A DNA stretch of 64,000 nt from Heterodera schachtii (GCA_023374025.1 SIJG01000028.1:628678-692677); one strand, 5' to 3'; positions 23,721 to 35,276 are shown, counted from the first letter of the stretch. A program made the numbers and translations. The notes: generated by a model not told the origin, from the letters alone.

Positions 23721-24766
23721 TTATGCTTTTTTGACCGCCGCCATTTTCTTTTTGAGTGCCATCGCGGAAGAGCGGGGCGGGCACGGACAGTAGCCGCTGT
23801 CCTTGCCGGGTTGGCCGGGTGCCCCGGGCTGTCCAGGTTGACCAATGTTGCCAGACAGGCCGGGCAGACCAGGTGCACCAGGGGGCCCAGGCGGTCCTTG
23901 GCCTCCGGCGTGTCCGGGTTGGCCTTGGCTGCCGGGGCTTCCGGGTTGGCCAGGCGCTCCGGGAGCTCCCCTCGGGCCAGGAATGGTGTTGCTAAACATT
24001 GAAAATGATGTTTAAACTTAATTTAAACCGTCAAAATGCTTACAAAATGACAGCATTATTTCCTGGCTGTCCGGGTTGGCCGGGTGTTCCGCTGCGTCCG
24101 GGCTGCCCTGCCTGTCCTTGGGGTCCGGATGGGCCAGGCGGTCCCTGTCCTCCGCCCGGAGCGGGCGCACCAGGCTGGCCGGGTGCTCCTTGCTGTCCGG
24201 GCTGTCCCTGTCCTCCGGGGCTGCCGGGTGGGCCAGCCGGGCAGCGTGGGCACGGGATGTTCTGGGGCGGGCACGGTGGAGCTATGTGAGACCAGTTATG
24301 GCAATTATGAGTAGCGATGCTTACCAGGTTGGCCAGGTGCTCCCGGCTGTCCTTGCAGTCCTGCGCCTCCCGGCTGCCCGGGTTGGCCAGGCGGTCCGGA
24401 CGGACCAGGTGGGCCAGGAGGGCAATTTGGCCGTTGTGGAGGACCGCAATTGCAGTGGCCGGGCAATTGACGCTTGGCACGGAAGATGGAGCTGAATGGG
24501 TTGTCACGGGCCTTTGACGGTGGTGCCACGACGACTTGCACGTCCATCAGGTCAGTCCAGGCCGAGTCGGTGTTGACGCGGAAGGCCTTGGGAATACGGT
24601 AATAAATTACGGTTTTTTTAATTGTTTTTACTTCAACGCCGTCGCGCACTTTGTTATTCAGTTGGTTCATCTCCGAGTACAGAGACGGCAGAGTGACTAC
24701 GGTAGCGATAATCGCCAGCAGAGAGCACAGCGAGGCAACCCCGAGAACAATGTGAGTCTCTTGCAT
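23721..24766 (-). CDS. Cuticle collagen
   Basis: Three exons (24766-24325, 24281-24044, 23991-23721) with matching phases give about 316 residues, the usual size for nematode cuticle collagens. The N-terminus has the typical cuticle-collagen membrane anchor (about residues 5-30, [18 protein letters not shown]). A subtilisin-type processing site (FRAKRQ) follows near residue 98, then interrupted Gly-X-Y blocks separated by Cys pairs ([18 protein letters not shown]). The product is secreted, trimerised and cross-linked in the body-wall cuticle. Its GC-rich repeats give many false ORFs on the other strand. Identical tRNA-Lys genes flank it on both sides. Confidence 0.95.
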
Positions 24767-25669
24767 ATTATGCGCTAAATAAGTAATTAAAAAAGTGAAA
24801 ATAAAGTCAGTGATTCAAGAATTTTTTAGCCGTGCTCTGCGGAAAAGATTTTTGCATTTGAATTGAAATTAAAGAATTGAAAATAAAGTTAGTCATTCCA
24901 ACTTTTATTAATTAAATTTTAAAAATTTTTGGGAATTTCAAATTGCTGAGCAAGTGAATGTTCTTCTGATATTAATGGTAACTGCTTATTCGCTTTTATA
25001 TAAACTCAAAATGGCAAAAACTTGCTAATTGTTGCCGCAATTATATTTGTTTCGGGTTTATTACTCTTCATTTGAAATCAAAAAGTATTTTTTGGACATT
25101 AATCATATCGTTGTGGAACCGTTTAACGCTCATTTAATGTGTTAAAAAACATTTGTGTCCGATCAGTTACTCGGCTCCATTTCCAACTGAACACTTTTTT
25201 TTATATCAAAAAACAGCTCATTTGTGCGTGTATGTGATAAATGATCAACTGAAAAGATGAAAATTATTTCCCAATTACCGAAGTAATTAATTGTAATTTA
25301 AAGATAATTTAATAAGCGCACTTTCCATTTATGAGATAGTAAAGTGATAGTTAATTAAAGGCCGTCTTAAAAGACACAAACAGTAAGAAAGCAATTTAAA
25401 CAATATTTTTTTAAGCGCATTTGCCTAATTTTCTCAAGAGCGCCGATTGGCACAGCCAAACCCACAAATTGCAGTTTTACTTAAGCGCAAAATTTAAAAA
25501 AAAATTTTGATAAACCAAATTTTTGTTACATATGTAAATATGAGTCACGGAGTTTAATGTTTTGGGCAATCCAAAGTGTAAAAACTAAATGTCCTTTTAA
25601 GAGGTACAATTTTTCTGAAAAGTGCCTAATATAAAATGTAATTTTTAAAAATTAATGAAAAAAAGTGAA
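24767..25669. promoter_or_regulatory. Collagen upstream region
   Basis: About 900 bp of AT-rich sequence separates the collagen start from the next tRNA. It should hold the collagen promoter (minus strand), but no specific motif could be assigned. No coding exon was seen. Confidence 0.3.
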
Positions 25670-25741
25670 GCCCCGTAGGGGTCTCGATCCCCTGGCCTTG
25701 AGATTAAAAGTCTCACGCTCTACCAACTGAGCTAACGAGGC
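25670..25741 (-). tRNA. tRNA-Lys (anticodon UUU), second copy
   Basis: The 72 bases are identical to 23173-23244 and in the same orientation. The flanks differ apart from a few bases, and a long T-run follows the 3' end. This is an independent gene copy 2.5 kb away. Confidence 0.97.
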
Positions 25742-26420
25742 GATGAAAAACGGATTTGTGTTTACTTTAATGAATAAAAAATTATTAAAAATTTTGTGCG
25801 CCAAAATTCAGTAAAAATTAAATTAAATATATTTTTTTTATTGAGTATCTCTATTTTTCATAAATGCCTTCTTGATATTATATGCATAGCCTTAAATGAT
25901 TTCACTAGTCAAAATAGGTTTCATTGAAAATTCTATGACTCTGATCATGTCTAAGAACGAACAGGCGGATTCGATATGAGCAAATTCAAGACTGACAATG
26001 TATATTCTGAATTTTTGGGCCTTTTTTTTTTATAAAAAACTTTAAATAAGATAAGTTGATAAAAGACGAAAATTCACGATAAGAATTTAAAATTTTTTTT
26101 TGAAGGGTGGGACAAAGCAGCAGCCGGCATCTATAGGTACTGAAAATTTTTTTATTGAATTCACTGGTAAACTCATTAAAAATTGTTTTAATATTCCTAA
26201 AAACAGTCAAGTTTTTTTAAATGGCCTCGGTCAATCATAATTAATTGCAATTTTTGAAACTTCTCACACTTGCTAAAAATGAATTTTATGACGTGTTTTA
26301 AAATCTCTTTTTTTCGTTTTAAAATTTTATGTCGGAAATTTAAATTAAAAACAAAGGTAAAATTAAAATAAAAAATGAAAACGTTGAACATTAAATGGAA
26401 ATTTAAAAATTTAAAAAAAA
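25742..26420. other. Intergenic, nothing recognised
   Basis: Very AT-rich. The short ORFs are lysine/phenylalanine-rich and lack splice context. No gene or clear repeat. Confidence 0.35.
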
Positions 26421-26675
26421 GAGTGCGAATAAATCTAATTTATTTACTTGCACTTCCACCCTTTGGCAGCACGTTATATGCGGGCTGACAGGCATTAGTC
26501 GACAGTAAATCACTTCCCAAAATGACAGTATCCGTACCATTTGGATCGTAGGCAAATGCTGGTAAGCCTACCATGATGACAATTTTTGACATTTTGATTT
26601 TTGTTGGCATTATTTTGGTGCCAATTAAATCCAAGATATATTGCTGATTCCTTTTCGGTCGCTTTGCTTGCCACC
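26421..26675 (-). pseudogene. Inverted copy of an LRR-gene exon
   Basis: Read on the minus strand, this matches 31035-31290 inside exon 9 of the LRR gene (shared blocks: ttggcaccaaaataatgcc, gcatttgcctacg, ctgtcgactaatgcctgtca, gtggaagtgcaagtaaat). It carries only that exon part plus the start of the following intron. The homology begins abruptly inside the exon, so it is a DNA-level copy and not a processed transcript. It lies about 0.7 kb upstream of the gene's first exon, in opposite orientation. Confidence 0.9.
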
Positions 26676-27359
26676 CGCCGCCCTTTTTTTAATGTATGCC
26701 GTAAGCTCGCAAAAATTTCTTATTTTTAAATTCAGTCTTAAATTTAAAAAAAAATAATAGAATTCTTTAATTTTCAATTTTCTTTATATCAAATCCCAAT
26801 AAATTTTCAAAAAATTTTTTCGGCGGACGAAACATTAAATGTGGGCTTTTAAGTATGACATAAGTTTGTTTTGAGCTTTGAAAAAGCACTGCTCTGTTAG
26901 TTTCTGAGCAAATATTTTTATTGTAAATTTATTTATTTTTTATTATAGTATTTTATTAAAATAATGAATAAAACACTGCCTCTCCATAAAAATTATTAAT
27001 TGCCAAACTTAAGCATTACTAAAATTTGTCCAAGCTGAATTTGCTTTTTAGCGAATTTTTTTAAGGAAGCAACTCAACCGAAAAGGGCGAAGTCGTACTA
27101 ATTTTGTGCCAAATTTTTTTCGGCAAAAGGACCAAAATAAATAAAAGAATGCCCATTTGATTGGCATTTGGCATTCATTTTGAGTCTTTTTTGTTTTCTA
27201 TTCCTCAAAAGTATTCATAGTTTTGGTAACGAAAAAATAAAAAATTTTAAAATAATCGAATAAAATGTTATTGTTAATTTTTTTTTCTTTTTAATTTATT
27301 TTATATTCATTTAAAAAAATATTTTTCAATTTAAGAAAATTAAAGGATTTACTGACGCA

Positions 27360-30300
27360 ATGCTTTTTCCTGTTTTGAGCACCCTTAAATTAGCGATGCT
27401 TCTTCATCGTGGCACATTGGCACGAGTTGCCAGTGAAAAGAATTCAAAAAATATATGCAATATGATTTGGAAGGAATCGGACAGCTATTTGGTAAAAATT
27501 AATTATAGTTTCGAATTTTACTCGCTTCCCAATTTGAATTTGCCACGTTATTCTTTTTTCGCTAATTACTCGCGAAATTTGCTGACCTTTTTCAATTTGC
27601 ATGACTTTTTGTGCGATTCTTGACTTTTTAATTGTTTTTTCGAGAGTAAAATCCATGACTAGTCATATTTGATTCTTACCCATGGCATTTACCTTCATTA
27701 ATTTAGAAATGCTGTACGACAATGAGTCGCACTGTCAAAATGACATGCCATTTGTTTTTGGAATTCAATTTGATAAATTTTCCAAAAAGTTTTATCCGGC
27801 GAATTGACAATGCCAATGCCAATGATGCCAATTTTGAAGTGACCATCCATCGATGGGATGGAAGGTATGATTAAAAATGGGCTAATTTTATTTATTTTTA
27901 TTTCTTATTTTTATCAAAAAAACATTTTTTTTAAAATTTATTTTCCAAATTCCTTTTTGCTTTGATAATATTATTTTGCATTGAGAAAACGATAAAATAA
28001 ATTTAAATAATTTTTATTAGTAAATCTGTTTTTTCTATTAAAGTTCACTCGCTACTTCGGCACTGTTCAATGCTTTAAGCTCACTCAAAGTCACTGTTTT
28101 GGATATTCGTCCCATTTTGTCTGATCGCCCAATTGAAATGCAAAATTTGGGCCTTTTCTTCCCAAAAGTGCAAAAATTGACTCTTTTTGGCATGGCTGAC
28201 GATCACAACATTCGTCGCCATTCTTCACTGAATGGTGCCACATTTTTGCGGGATTTGCCAATGCTCAAAGCGCTAAAGGCATTGAACGTGGATTTTAACA
28301 TTGGCGATGAGGTGGACTAAAATAAAAAATGTCGTCATTAGCTTCACATTAATATGGTGGGGAATTGTTTGGATATAAATGCCGAATTCTTGCCATAAAA
28401 TATGGGCCAAAATCTCAAAGTATGGACATAAAATGGCAAAACATGGAATAAATTTAAATATTGAGGATATATTCTCTCAAAATTTCATTATTTTCGCTGG
28501 TAAAAAATAAACTTTCAATAATTTTTTAAACTTTCAATAAGTTTTAAGAAAGCTTAAAATTTATTCAACACTTGAGAAAATTTTACTAAATGATTTTTCG
28601 GAAATTTTTCTGGTCTTTCGGGGTTCAAAAGACCAACTTAGCTAATGGGTGCCGTTCGAATAGGGGTTTTTGGCAAAATGCCAAAATATGAACAAAAAAT
28701 ATGGACAAACATGGATATAAAATGGCTTCAAAATAAATTAAAAAATTTATATTAAAATTAACATGAATTTAAAATATTTCAGCAGAATACAGTGATTTAA
28801 TGGTCTAGAAAAAGCTTTTTAATGCATTAGGAGGCTCAATGGTGTGTCAACATTGAACGAATGGATTTTGCTAATTGCTCTTTTGGCGGTGCCAATGTTC
28901 TTCCCCGTTGGATGCCAAAGTGTCGCCACATTGGGCGTATTTCTGTCATAAATTGTGGCCTACGCTCCGCGTTGCAACTTGCCCACATCGGTTCGGCTGT
29001 TCAAATTCGTGCCAAACATAATCAAATTGGCGATCTGCACCGGGTTGCATTTGAATGCACTCGATTGACTGAGCTTGACCTCAGTGCCAATGAGGTAAGT
29101 TTTAATTGGAAATACTTAATTAATTTTCTAAAAAAAAAATTTTATTGTGAAATTTTTAAGTTTGTTTAAAAAATCTTGAAAAAACTTTTCGCTCGCCAAA
29201 ACTTTAAAATTAAGCATTCTTCAATTATCCTACCTCTGTTTTATGTCACAGATTGCCAAAATTGGTGCCCACACATTCGCGCGATGCCATTTTTTACGTT
29301 TCTTGGACCTCAGTGATAATCCGATGGTCGAATTGCCGGACAAATTATTCCAAGGCTGTCGACGATTAAAAGATTTACGACTGGAACGGCTTGGCTTACG
29401 GGTGAGCATTTGAAAAAATTAGACATCTCCTCAGCAGGATGTACGCTATCGGATTACAATTCTTTGAAAAATTAATTTTTTTTTCTTCTTAAAAATTAAG
29501 TCTATTTTGGATAACAAATTTTCGCTAAAATGTCCAAAATATTTTGTGTGGAGAAGAACAAGGAAAAAAAACGAACGAATTTTATGACCATAGCTTAGAA
29601 ATCCTTGGATTAGAAGCAAACCAATGGGGTAGGACAAAACAAATTAATGATTATCCATCAGAAATTAAATCGTTTTATTGCTTTGTTAGAGTGTCCGTGC
29701 TGAGCTGTTTCTCGGGCTGAACGCACTCAAAACGCTTTCTCTGTCCGGAAATCCGTTATCCCGCATCGATCCGTTCACATTTTTGCCCGCCCGATCAATC
29801 CGCGCCTTGCGCCTCGACAATTGCACATTGGCACAAATGCCATTGGCAGTCACACAATGTTGCCTATTGGACAGGTGTTTTTTGGTTTTAATCACCAAAA
29901 TTAACCCTTGGCCTTATAATAATTTTTTTATTTCTTATGGAAATTTATATTTGAAAAAGTGAAAATAAAAACAGCTGAATTTTATCCATTAGAATTTACC
30001 AAGTTTTAATCCATAAATTTACCATAAAGTTGATGTCCCCAAATGTCCGGCAAATCAATGAAAATTCCAAAAAATTTTTGCAATTAAATGGGATCAAATC
30101 TTCAAAAAGTTTGTCAATGGATGACAACCGATTGGCAACTCGCAACTCAATGCCCGCCCCACTTTTGGCACTTCTTCCCCGCCTTTCCCACTTTTCATTC
30201 GCTCGAAATCCGTTGCTGCAGTTGCCCTGGGCACTTTTCCTCTATGAGCATCACCGTGCCGAAGAGGCACTGCTCGAAGACATTGTGGACACTTTGGTAA

Positions 30301-31730
30301 TTGGCATTTGTCAAATTATCATTTGGTTGAGCTGTTCAAGCTTTTCTCTATTTAATTTCCTTTTCCGCATTTTCGAATTTATTAAATTTAAACTACAAAT
30401 CGATCATTTTTTAAACCTTCTAGAATAATTAAATCGTTTTATAACTTAAAAATGAGTCAGTTTCCATTAATTAATAATTAATTGCTGTTTAATTTTGCCG
30501 ATCAAATTGCCTGTCTGGCGCTTGGAACCCTGCACGCCCTATCTTTGGCACTTCCATTTGCGCAATGCCAGCTCTGCGGCACTTCGTCGTCGAATGGCTG
30601 CGTGGAATGAGCACCGAATGCACCGCGATGGTTTAGCACATTGTGGCCAACTTTACGAAACGATCATTGACGGCATTGGCATTTACAGGCAAAAAAAAAT
30701 GGAATTTTCTTTTAAAAATATATATTATGGAAATACATAGTATAACCTATAAAAATCAATGCCAATTTAATATTTTTAAAGTTTTATTTTTTGGGTCTTT
30801 TTATAAATTTGATTTATCGTTAATTGTTAATCGTTTTAATAATTAATATTTTCTTTAATATTTTAAGGAATTTAAACGATTTTTGCCGTTCGTGCGCAAA
30901 TTTTATTTTTAACTTCTTTGCTTTTTGTAGGGAACTTCGTGAACACAACGGCTGTGAGGCGACTCGTCGGCTGCGTTCGGTTCGTTCCGATGGTAAAAAT
31001 GCGGTGAGAATTCGCTGCGATTCGGCAACGCCAAGCAAAGCGACCGAAAAGGAATCAGCAAAAACTCTTGGCTTTAATTGGCACCAAAATAATGCCAACA
31101 AAAATCAAAGTGTCAAAAATCATGCAACTACGGTAGAATCATCAGCATTTGCCTACGGTCCAAATGGTGCTGATACTGTCATTTTGGGGAATGGTTTACT
31201 GTCGACTAATGCCTGTCAACCTGTATATAATGTGCTGCCAATGGGTGGAAGTGCAAGTAAATCACATTTATTCGCACAATTTTTTTTTTAAGTTTTGAGT
31301 TTCAATTTAATTTTCACGTTTTCGTTTTTATTTTAATTTTACATTTATTTTTAATTTAAATTTTCGACAAAAAAATTAAAAAAACAAAAAGATTTTAAAT
31401 GTTTTTATTTAATTCTTAATTCAAATAATCCAACAACCCTACCAGAACTAATCCTCTTTTTAATCTCTTGTAGATTCGTCCCTAATCAACTCTTCTGCTG
31501 ATGGTCAACAACCACCTGTTGCTGTTGCTGCGTCTTTTCTTCCGCTCTTTTGTCCCCCTAATTATCTTTTTCATCCTTTGCTTTTCCCCCTTTCATTGAT
31601 CACAAATTTAGCCCTTCTTTTCTGCCTAATTGCATTGTTAATAAGATGGAGAATTGGCCATTATGATGGGATGATAAGAGAAAAGAGCAGCAGAACAATA
31701 AGAAGAGAACAATTCGAAGAAATTCAATGA
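27360..31730 (+). CDS. Leucine-rich repeat single-pass membrane protein
   Basis: The exons are 27360-27491, 27707-27864, 28044-28311, 28831-29094, 29252-29401, 29690-29874, 30110-30296, about 30495-30688, 30931-31256 and 31474-31730. The N-terminal part has a Cys-rich cap (KCC...TC) followed by extracellular-type LRRs (LTELDLSANE, LRFLDLSDNPM, LKTLSLSGNPL, IRALRLDNC, LSHFSFARNPL). A C-terminal cap region with PWALF follows, then a Ser/Asn-rich stalk. The last exon encodes one membrane helix (ITNLALLFCLIALLI) followed by a basic cytoplasmic tail. The general plan resembles nematode eLRR-TM receptors. Intron 8 has a GC donor (ACAG|gcaaaa). Exon 8 has no AG acceptor in range, so this junction is wrong, non-canonical or damaged. 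Reading on from exon 7 instead gives another hydrophobic stretch. The N-terminal signal peptide is weak, so an upstream exon may be missing. Confidence 0.75.
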
Positions 31731-32714
31731 ATTTGACAAAAATTTTTAAAAAATTGATAAAAATATTTACAATTTTAATTGCATAAAATGATGTGTAAAT
31801 ATTGCTAACTTTAATTAATTTTTAAAATATATGCATCTTTCTTTTATATGTTAAAAATGGTCATTCTCCAAAGCAACCAAATTTACTTTTTAAAAAACCA
31901 GAAAAACAAAAACAAAGGAAAAGTGTAAAATGCAAAAATAAAATAGAAAGAACAGTAAATTTTAGTAAAAAAAAAAAAACGAATTAACCATAAAGCAGAG
32001 ATAAAATTGAATATTTCTGTATATAACATAACAGGCAAAAACAAAAATATGTTTTTTTTAAATTTTAATTTTTAAAAATTGGTTTTAAAAATGAGAATTT
32101 TCAATCTCTGCCCTAAGGTTAATTCAAAAAAAAAATGAAAATCCCTTAAATATAATAGAATCAAACGCCAACAAAAACAAATCAGCCCAACGCGTCAGTT
32201 CCGTAACAGAAAAACGAAAATATCAACTCAATACAATAAGCTGGCTTTCTTTCGATAGCTTTTACCGTTAGCGATTGATTTTTAAGCGGCCATTAGCTTA
32301 CCAGCCTCATAACTTTTTTAACCTAAATACAAGGATAGCCTTCGCTGATTTTATTTGATTTATTAATTTTCAGCAAATGCTTCACTACAACGTTTAAATA
32401 AACTGTTTTACTTTACTTTTCAATATGTATTTTTTTTCTTAATATTATTAAAAATTTATTTATTTAAGTGATGTTTTAAAAAATTGATCAATGCCTCACC
32501 AAACATTACCTTTTTAATTTCTTTATGTTTAAAAAATTGATCAATGCCTCACCAAACATTACCTTTTTTAATTTCTTTATATTTAAAAAATTGATCAATG
32601 CCTAACCAAACTTAGTTTTTTAAATTTCTTTATTCATTTGTAAATTATAAAAACATCTAGTGCCTCTTGTTAATATATTTTAATTATGTTATTTTCCTGT
32701 AATTATATACACAT
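31731..32714. repeat. Intergenic with a 53-bp tandem repeat
   Basis: About 32474-32635 holds three copies of a 53-54 bp unit around 'aaaattgatcaatgcctcac' and 'aaacattaccttttt'. The third copy has diverged. The rest is AT-rich with no exon. It ends in the 8-bp target duplication of the hAT element (atacacat, 32707-32714). Confidence 0.7.
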
Positions 32715-32979
32715 CAGGGGTGTGACTTGTCCGCAAAAAGACGAGAGCGAGAGTTTGGCGAGAGGTGAGAGTCCCAAAAATCATGTGAGCGAGCGTTTGG
32801 CGAGAGTCCCCAAAAAGACGAGAGCGAGATTCGGCGAGAGGCGAGAATCTTATGGGAAAACCAAATTATATTGTTCACATAATACGTTTTTTTTGTTTTT
32901 TTTTTATTCAAAAAAGAATAAATATATGTGATAAGTGGTAAAAAAAAAAGTGGCAGGCGGGCGTGCCTAATTTAATAAT

Positions 32980-33045
32980 CACTCTCACGGCCCTAAAGAG
33001 GGCCGTTTGGGTTAGAGACGCCTCGCTATTGAGGCGCCTAGAGAT
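32980..33045. other. Two tandem perfect hairpins
   Basis: 'acggccct-aaag-agggccgt' (about 32987-33006) is followed by 'gacgcctc-gctatt-gaggcgcc' (33018-33039). Both are GC-rich stems in AT-rich surroundings, downstream of the CCHC gene stop and inside the hAT element. They could structure a transcript's 3' end or be subterminal transposon structure. Confidence 0.55.
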
Positions 33046-33250
33046 CGAAATTTAATTTTTCTCAAGATTTTGCCGCCCGCCGGCCACCACCCCCCGCCCG
33101 TCCCAATGGGGACAGCCGCGGGGGCGAAAAAAAAAATAAAATAAATGTGAGTGGAGAGGAGATATATGGAATAAAAACAAATAAATAATGGGTAAAATTG
33201 GTTAACTGCAGCGGCCCTCAATTTTGTGACACAGCAGGCAGCGGCCCGCC

Positions 33251-34121
33251 TCATTTGTATTTGTAGGTCGAAAGCGGCGGCTCCCCAGTGGGCACCAGGG
33301 GGCCGTGGAGGACGGGGCGGTGGGTGAGGTGCAGTGCCGCAATGCCGGTCTCTTCATCGCACCGGTAGAGCAGCGGAATTTTGCGGCCACTAAATTTATA
33401 AACTTTGGATACATTTACATTGGTACCATTGTAAATGTACATTTTGTAATGTCTTTCTTTGAAAAAAACTCGAAACCACTAAAACTTACATGCAAAGGAG
33501 GACCTGCGTGAGGCCATGGTGCTTGTATATCTCCTCCGCCTTTTTTGCCGGCACGAAGTCGTAGCCGGCAATCGGTGGCTTAACAAAAAATTTTTCTTTT
33601 AAATTTTGTTAAAATTTTTGAAAAACATTTTACCTCCTTCTTCGGCTTGACATCGACGACAACGAACTTGTTGTCGAGGCGCATGCGCTGGGTCACCTCT
33701 GCCACATTGTCCCAGCGGTGCTGCTGCGCAGCGGCCCGGTCGCAGTTGTTCAACATGAAGTCAGTGAGGACCATCCGCAAATTTGGGCGAACTGTAAAAA
33801 AATTTTTTTTTTCACGTCCACCAATCGTTTTTAACGAAATCCTTACCAAATTTGCGCTGGGTGTGAGAAATGCAGCTGCCCTGGTCACTGGTGTAAACCA
33901 TGTCGGTCCAGCGACCTTTTGAGTCGGAGTGTCGCTGCACTGTGTGGTTAATCACCTAATAAAAGTGCTTGAAAAAAAAAACAAAAAAACCTTGAATTTT
34001 TGAAATTCGGCCACCAATTTGGTGTTGGAGCAGCGGCCCTTGGTATGGCCATCCTGGAGACAGATGAAGCAACTGTTGCCGTTTTTGTTCGCAACACGGT
34101 TGAACTGTTTCTTCACAATTT
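33251..34121 (-). CDS. CCHC zinc-knuckle gene inside the hAT element
   Basis: Five exons (34121-33991, 33955-33847, 33791-33634, 33578-33490, 33452-33251) with good donors (gtaagg, gtaaaa, gtaagt) and matching phases stay open to a TGA at 33251-33253. The first encodes a classical zinc knuckle (CFICLQDGHTKGRC) that would bind nucleic acid. The rest (about 190 residues, including FVVVDVKPKK and YNGTNVNVSKVYKF) matches nothing I recognise. GC content is well above the flanks. No start codon was found; the first exon abuts the transposase remnant, so the 5' end may have been lost at capture or replaced by transposon sequence. It could be a captured host gene or a second element-encoded gene. Confidence 0.65.
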
Positions 34122-34131
34122 CTTGCGCAAA

Positions 34132-34300
34132 TTAGTGAGAATTTTGACCCGCCGCCGAAAATAATCGTTCACTCTCAGCAGATGTTGCGGGGGACGAACA
34201 ATTTTATGCGCTGTAAATTCCTTGTATCTAATTCTGAGTGTTTGTGCTTCAAATGTCTGGCCAATGTTGTCGTTGGGCTTTTGGGCGGAAAATTCGTTTT
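34132..34300 (-). pseudogene. hAT transposase remnant (BED finger joined to dimerisation domain)
   Basis: In one frame 34300-34175 reads a BED-type zinc-finger end (TTTLARHLKHKH). In another frame, 34190-34132 reads the conserved hAT C-terminal signature (PATSAESERLFSAAG), then stops. In an intact transposase these parts lie hundreds of residues apart. The element is therefore an internal-deletion derivative with the catalytic core lost. Confidence 0.85.
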
Positions 34301-34744
34301 GTAGTCACAATTTTTGCAAAAAGCGGTTCCGGTTTCCTTTTTGAAATTTACATATTTTCGACAAGATCACACCTTCGTTATTTATCGAAAAATAATTGTG
34401 TTCTCTGGTCTTAAAACATAGGGTTATAGGCGAGAGTCCCAAAAATGGCGAGAGTTGGCGAGAGATGAGAGTTGTTCCATGCCTGATACACATGCATCAT
34501 GTTTTGGTTCTGAACTGTTAAAGAGAAGTTGTTTTTAGCTTGTTTTGAAGCTTTTATGATGAAATTCATATGCATATTTGTGCATATTTCGCGATTTTTA
34601 AGCATATTATATGTGCCTATTTTAACGAAAATGCCGTGCACGGATGTCTTATTGCCAATTAGACAATCGTCACCCAATTTGCCGCCAGACCAATCGGACC
34701 TGATCCACTCGGCAGTCGGTTCGCCGGCGGAATTTAGGTTTGCC

Positions 34745-34969
34745 CTCCGCTGATTCGATCAATCATCGCGTTTTTCGATCACTTTGTTATATCATCGCAG
34801 TGAATAATGGCGGCTATTTGATCTGTGGGCTTTTTGTTGCTCTTATAAAGCCTTCAATTTCCTCGCCGATCACTGCTTGGTTTGGGCATGTAATCACTGG
34901 ACTCATACTGAACATTAGCGCGGCATCGAACGGCCCATTTTATACTTTACGAGGCGTGGCACAATAATT
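34745..34969 (+). pseudogene. Fragment resembling a serpentine receptor C-terminus
   Basis: The frame reads INHRVFRSLCYIIAVNNGGYL, a hydrophobic helix, a short loop, then a second helix ending NGPFYTLRG before TAA. The helix-loop-helix layout and end resemble the last two membrane segments of nematode chemoreceptor-type GPCRs. No other receptor exons lie nearby. The assignment is tentative. Confidence 0.35.
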
Positions 34970-34970
34970 A

Positions 34971-35276
34971 TTTATAACTTAGCTGAAAAGCAACTAAATT
35001 TTAAATTCTTGATAACATTCGATAGCCCTTACATTAGTGTTCTCTATAAGTCTACAAAATTTCAAAAAATTTCATCCAGTTTCAAAAGAGTTAGGGCCTA
35101 AGATGCTCGAAAAATGCACGAAAACCACGGTTTTTTGAGTTCCTCGATCCATAACCTTTTTGAAACTTAACGAAATTTTTTGAAATTTTGTAGACTGTGA
35201 TAGAGAACACTTAGGGCTATCGAATGTTATCAAGAATTAAAAATTTAGTTGCTTTTCAGCTAATTTATAAATCATT
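34971..35276. mobile_element. Foldback element with about 110-bp inverted arms
   Basis: The left arm (34977-35085: ttagctgaaaagcaacta ... tctacaaaatttcaaaaaat) and right arm (35160-35270) are near-perfect inverted copies around a roughly 75-bp centre ('cacgaaaaccacggtttttt'). A third, more diverged arm-like copy follows at 35325-35385 (agaactataccgaatgatat), so an older duplication adjoins it. Confidence 0.8.

Larger units (their letters stand above)
32715..34485 (-). mobile_element. Non-autonomous hAT transposon carrying a gene
   Basis: 1771 bp. The ends are CAGGGGTG (left) and CAGGCATG (right, read inward), and 8-bp direct repeats 'atacacat' flank both sides (32707-32714 and 34486-34493), as hAT elements create. 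Subterminal regions at both ends are full of 'ggcgagag' and 'gagagtcccaaaaa' repeats. Near the right end lie a BED-finger remnant and a hAT dimerisation-domain remnant fused by a deletion. The remaining middle holds a spliced CCHC gene. It needs a transposase supplied in trans. The orientation given follows the transposase remnant. Confidence 0.88.

Noticed and set aside
23756..24778. Plus-strand ORFs over the collagen gene
   Set aside because: Antisense shadows of the GC-rich Gly-X-Y coding sequence.
32474..32635. Possible CRISPR-like array
   Set aside because: Three direct 53-bp repeats without spacers in a nematode intergenic region; an ordinary tandem repeat.
32987..33006. Histone 3' stem-loop
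   Set aside because: The stem is similar in size but the loop and flanks do not match the histone consensus, and no histone gene is nearby.
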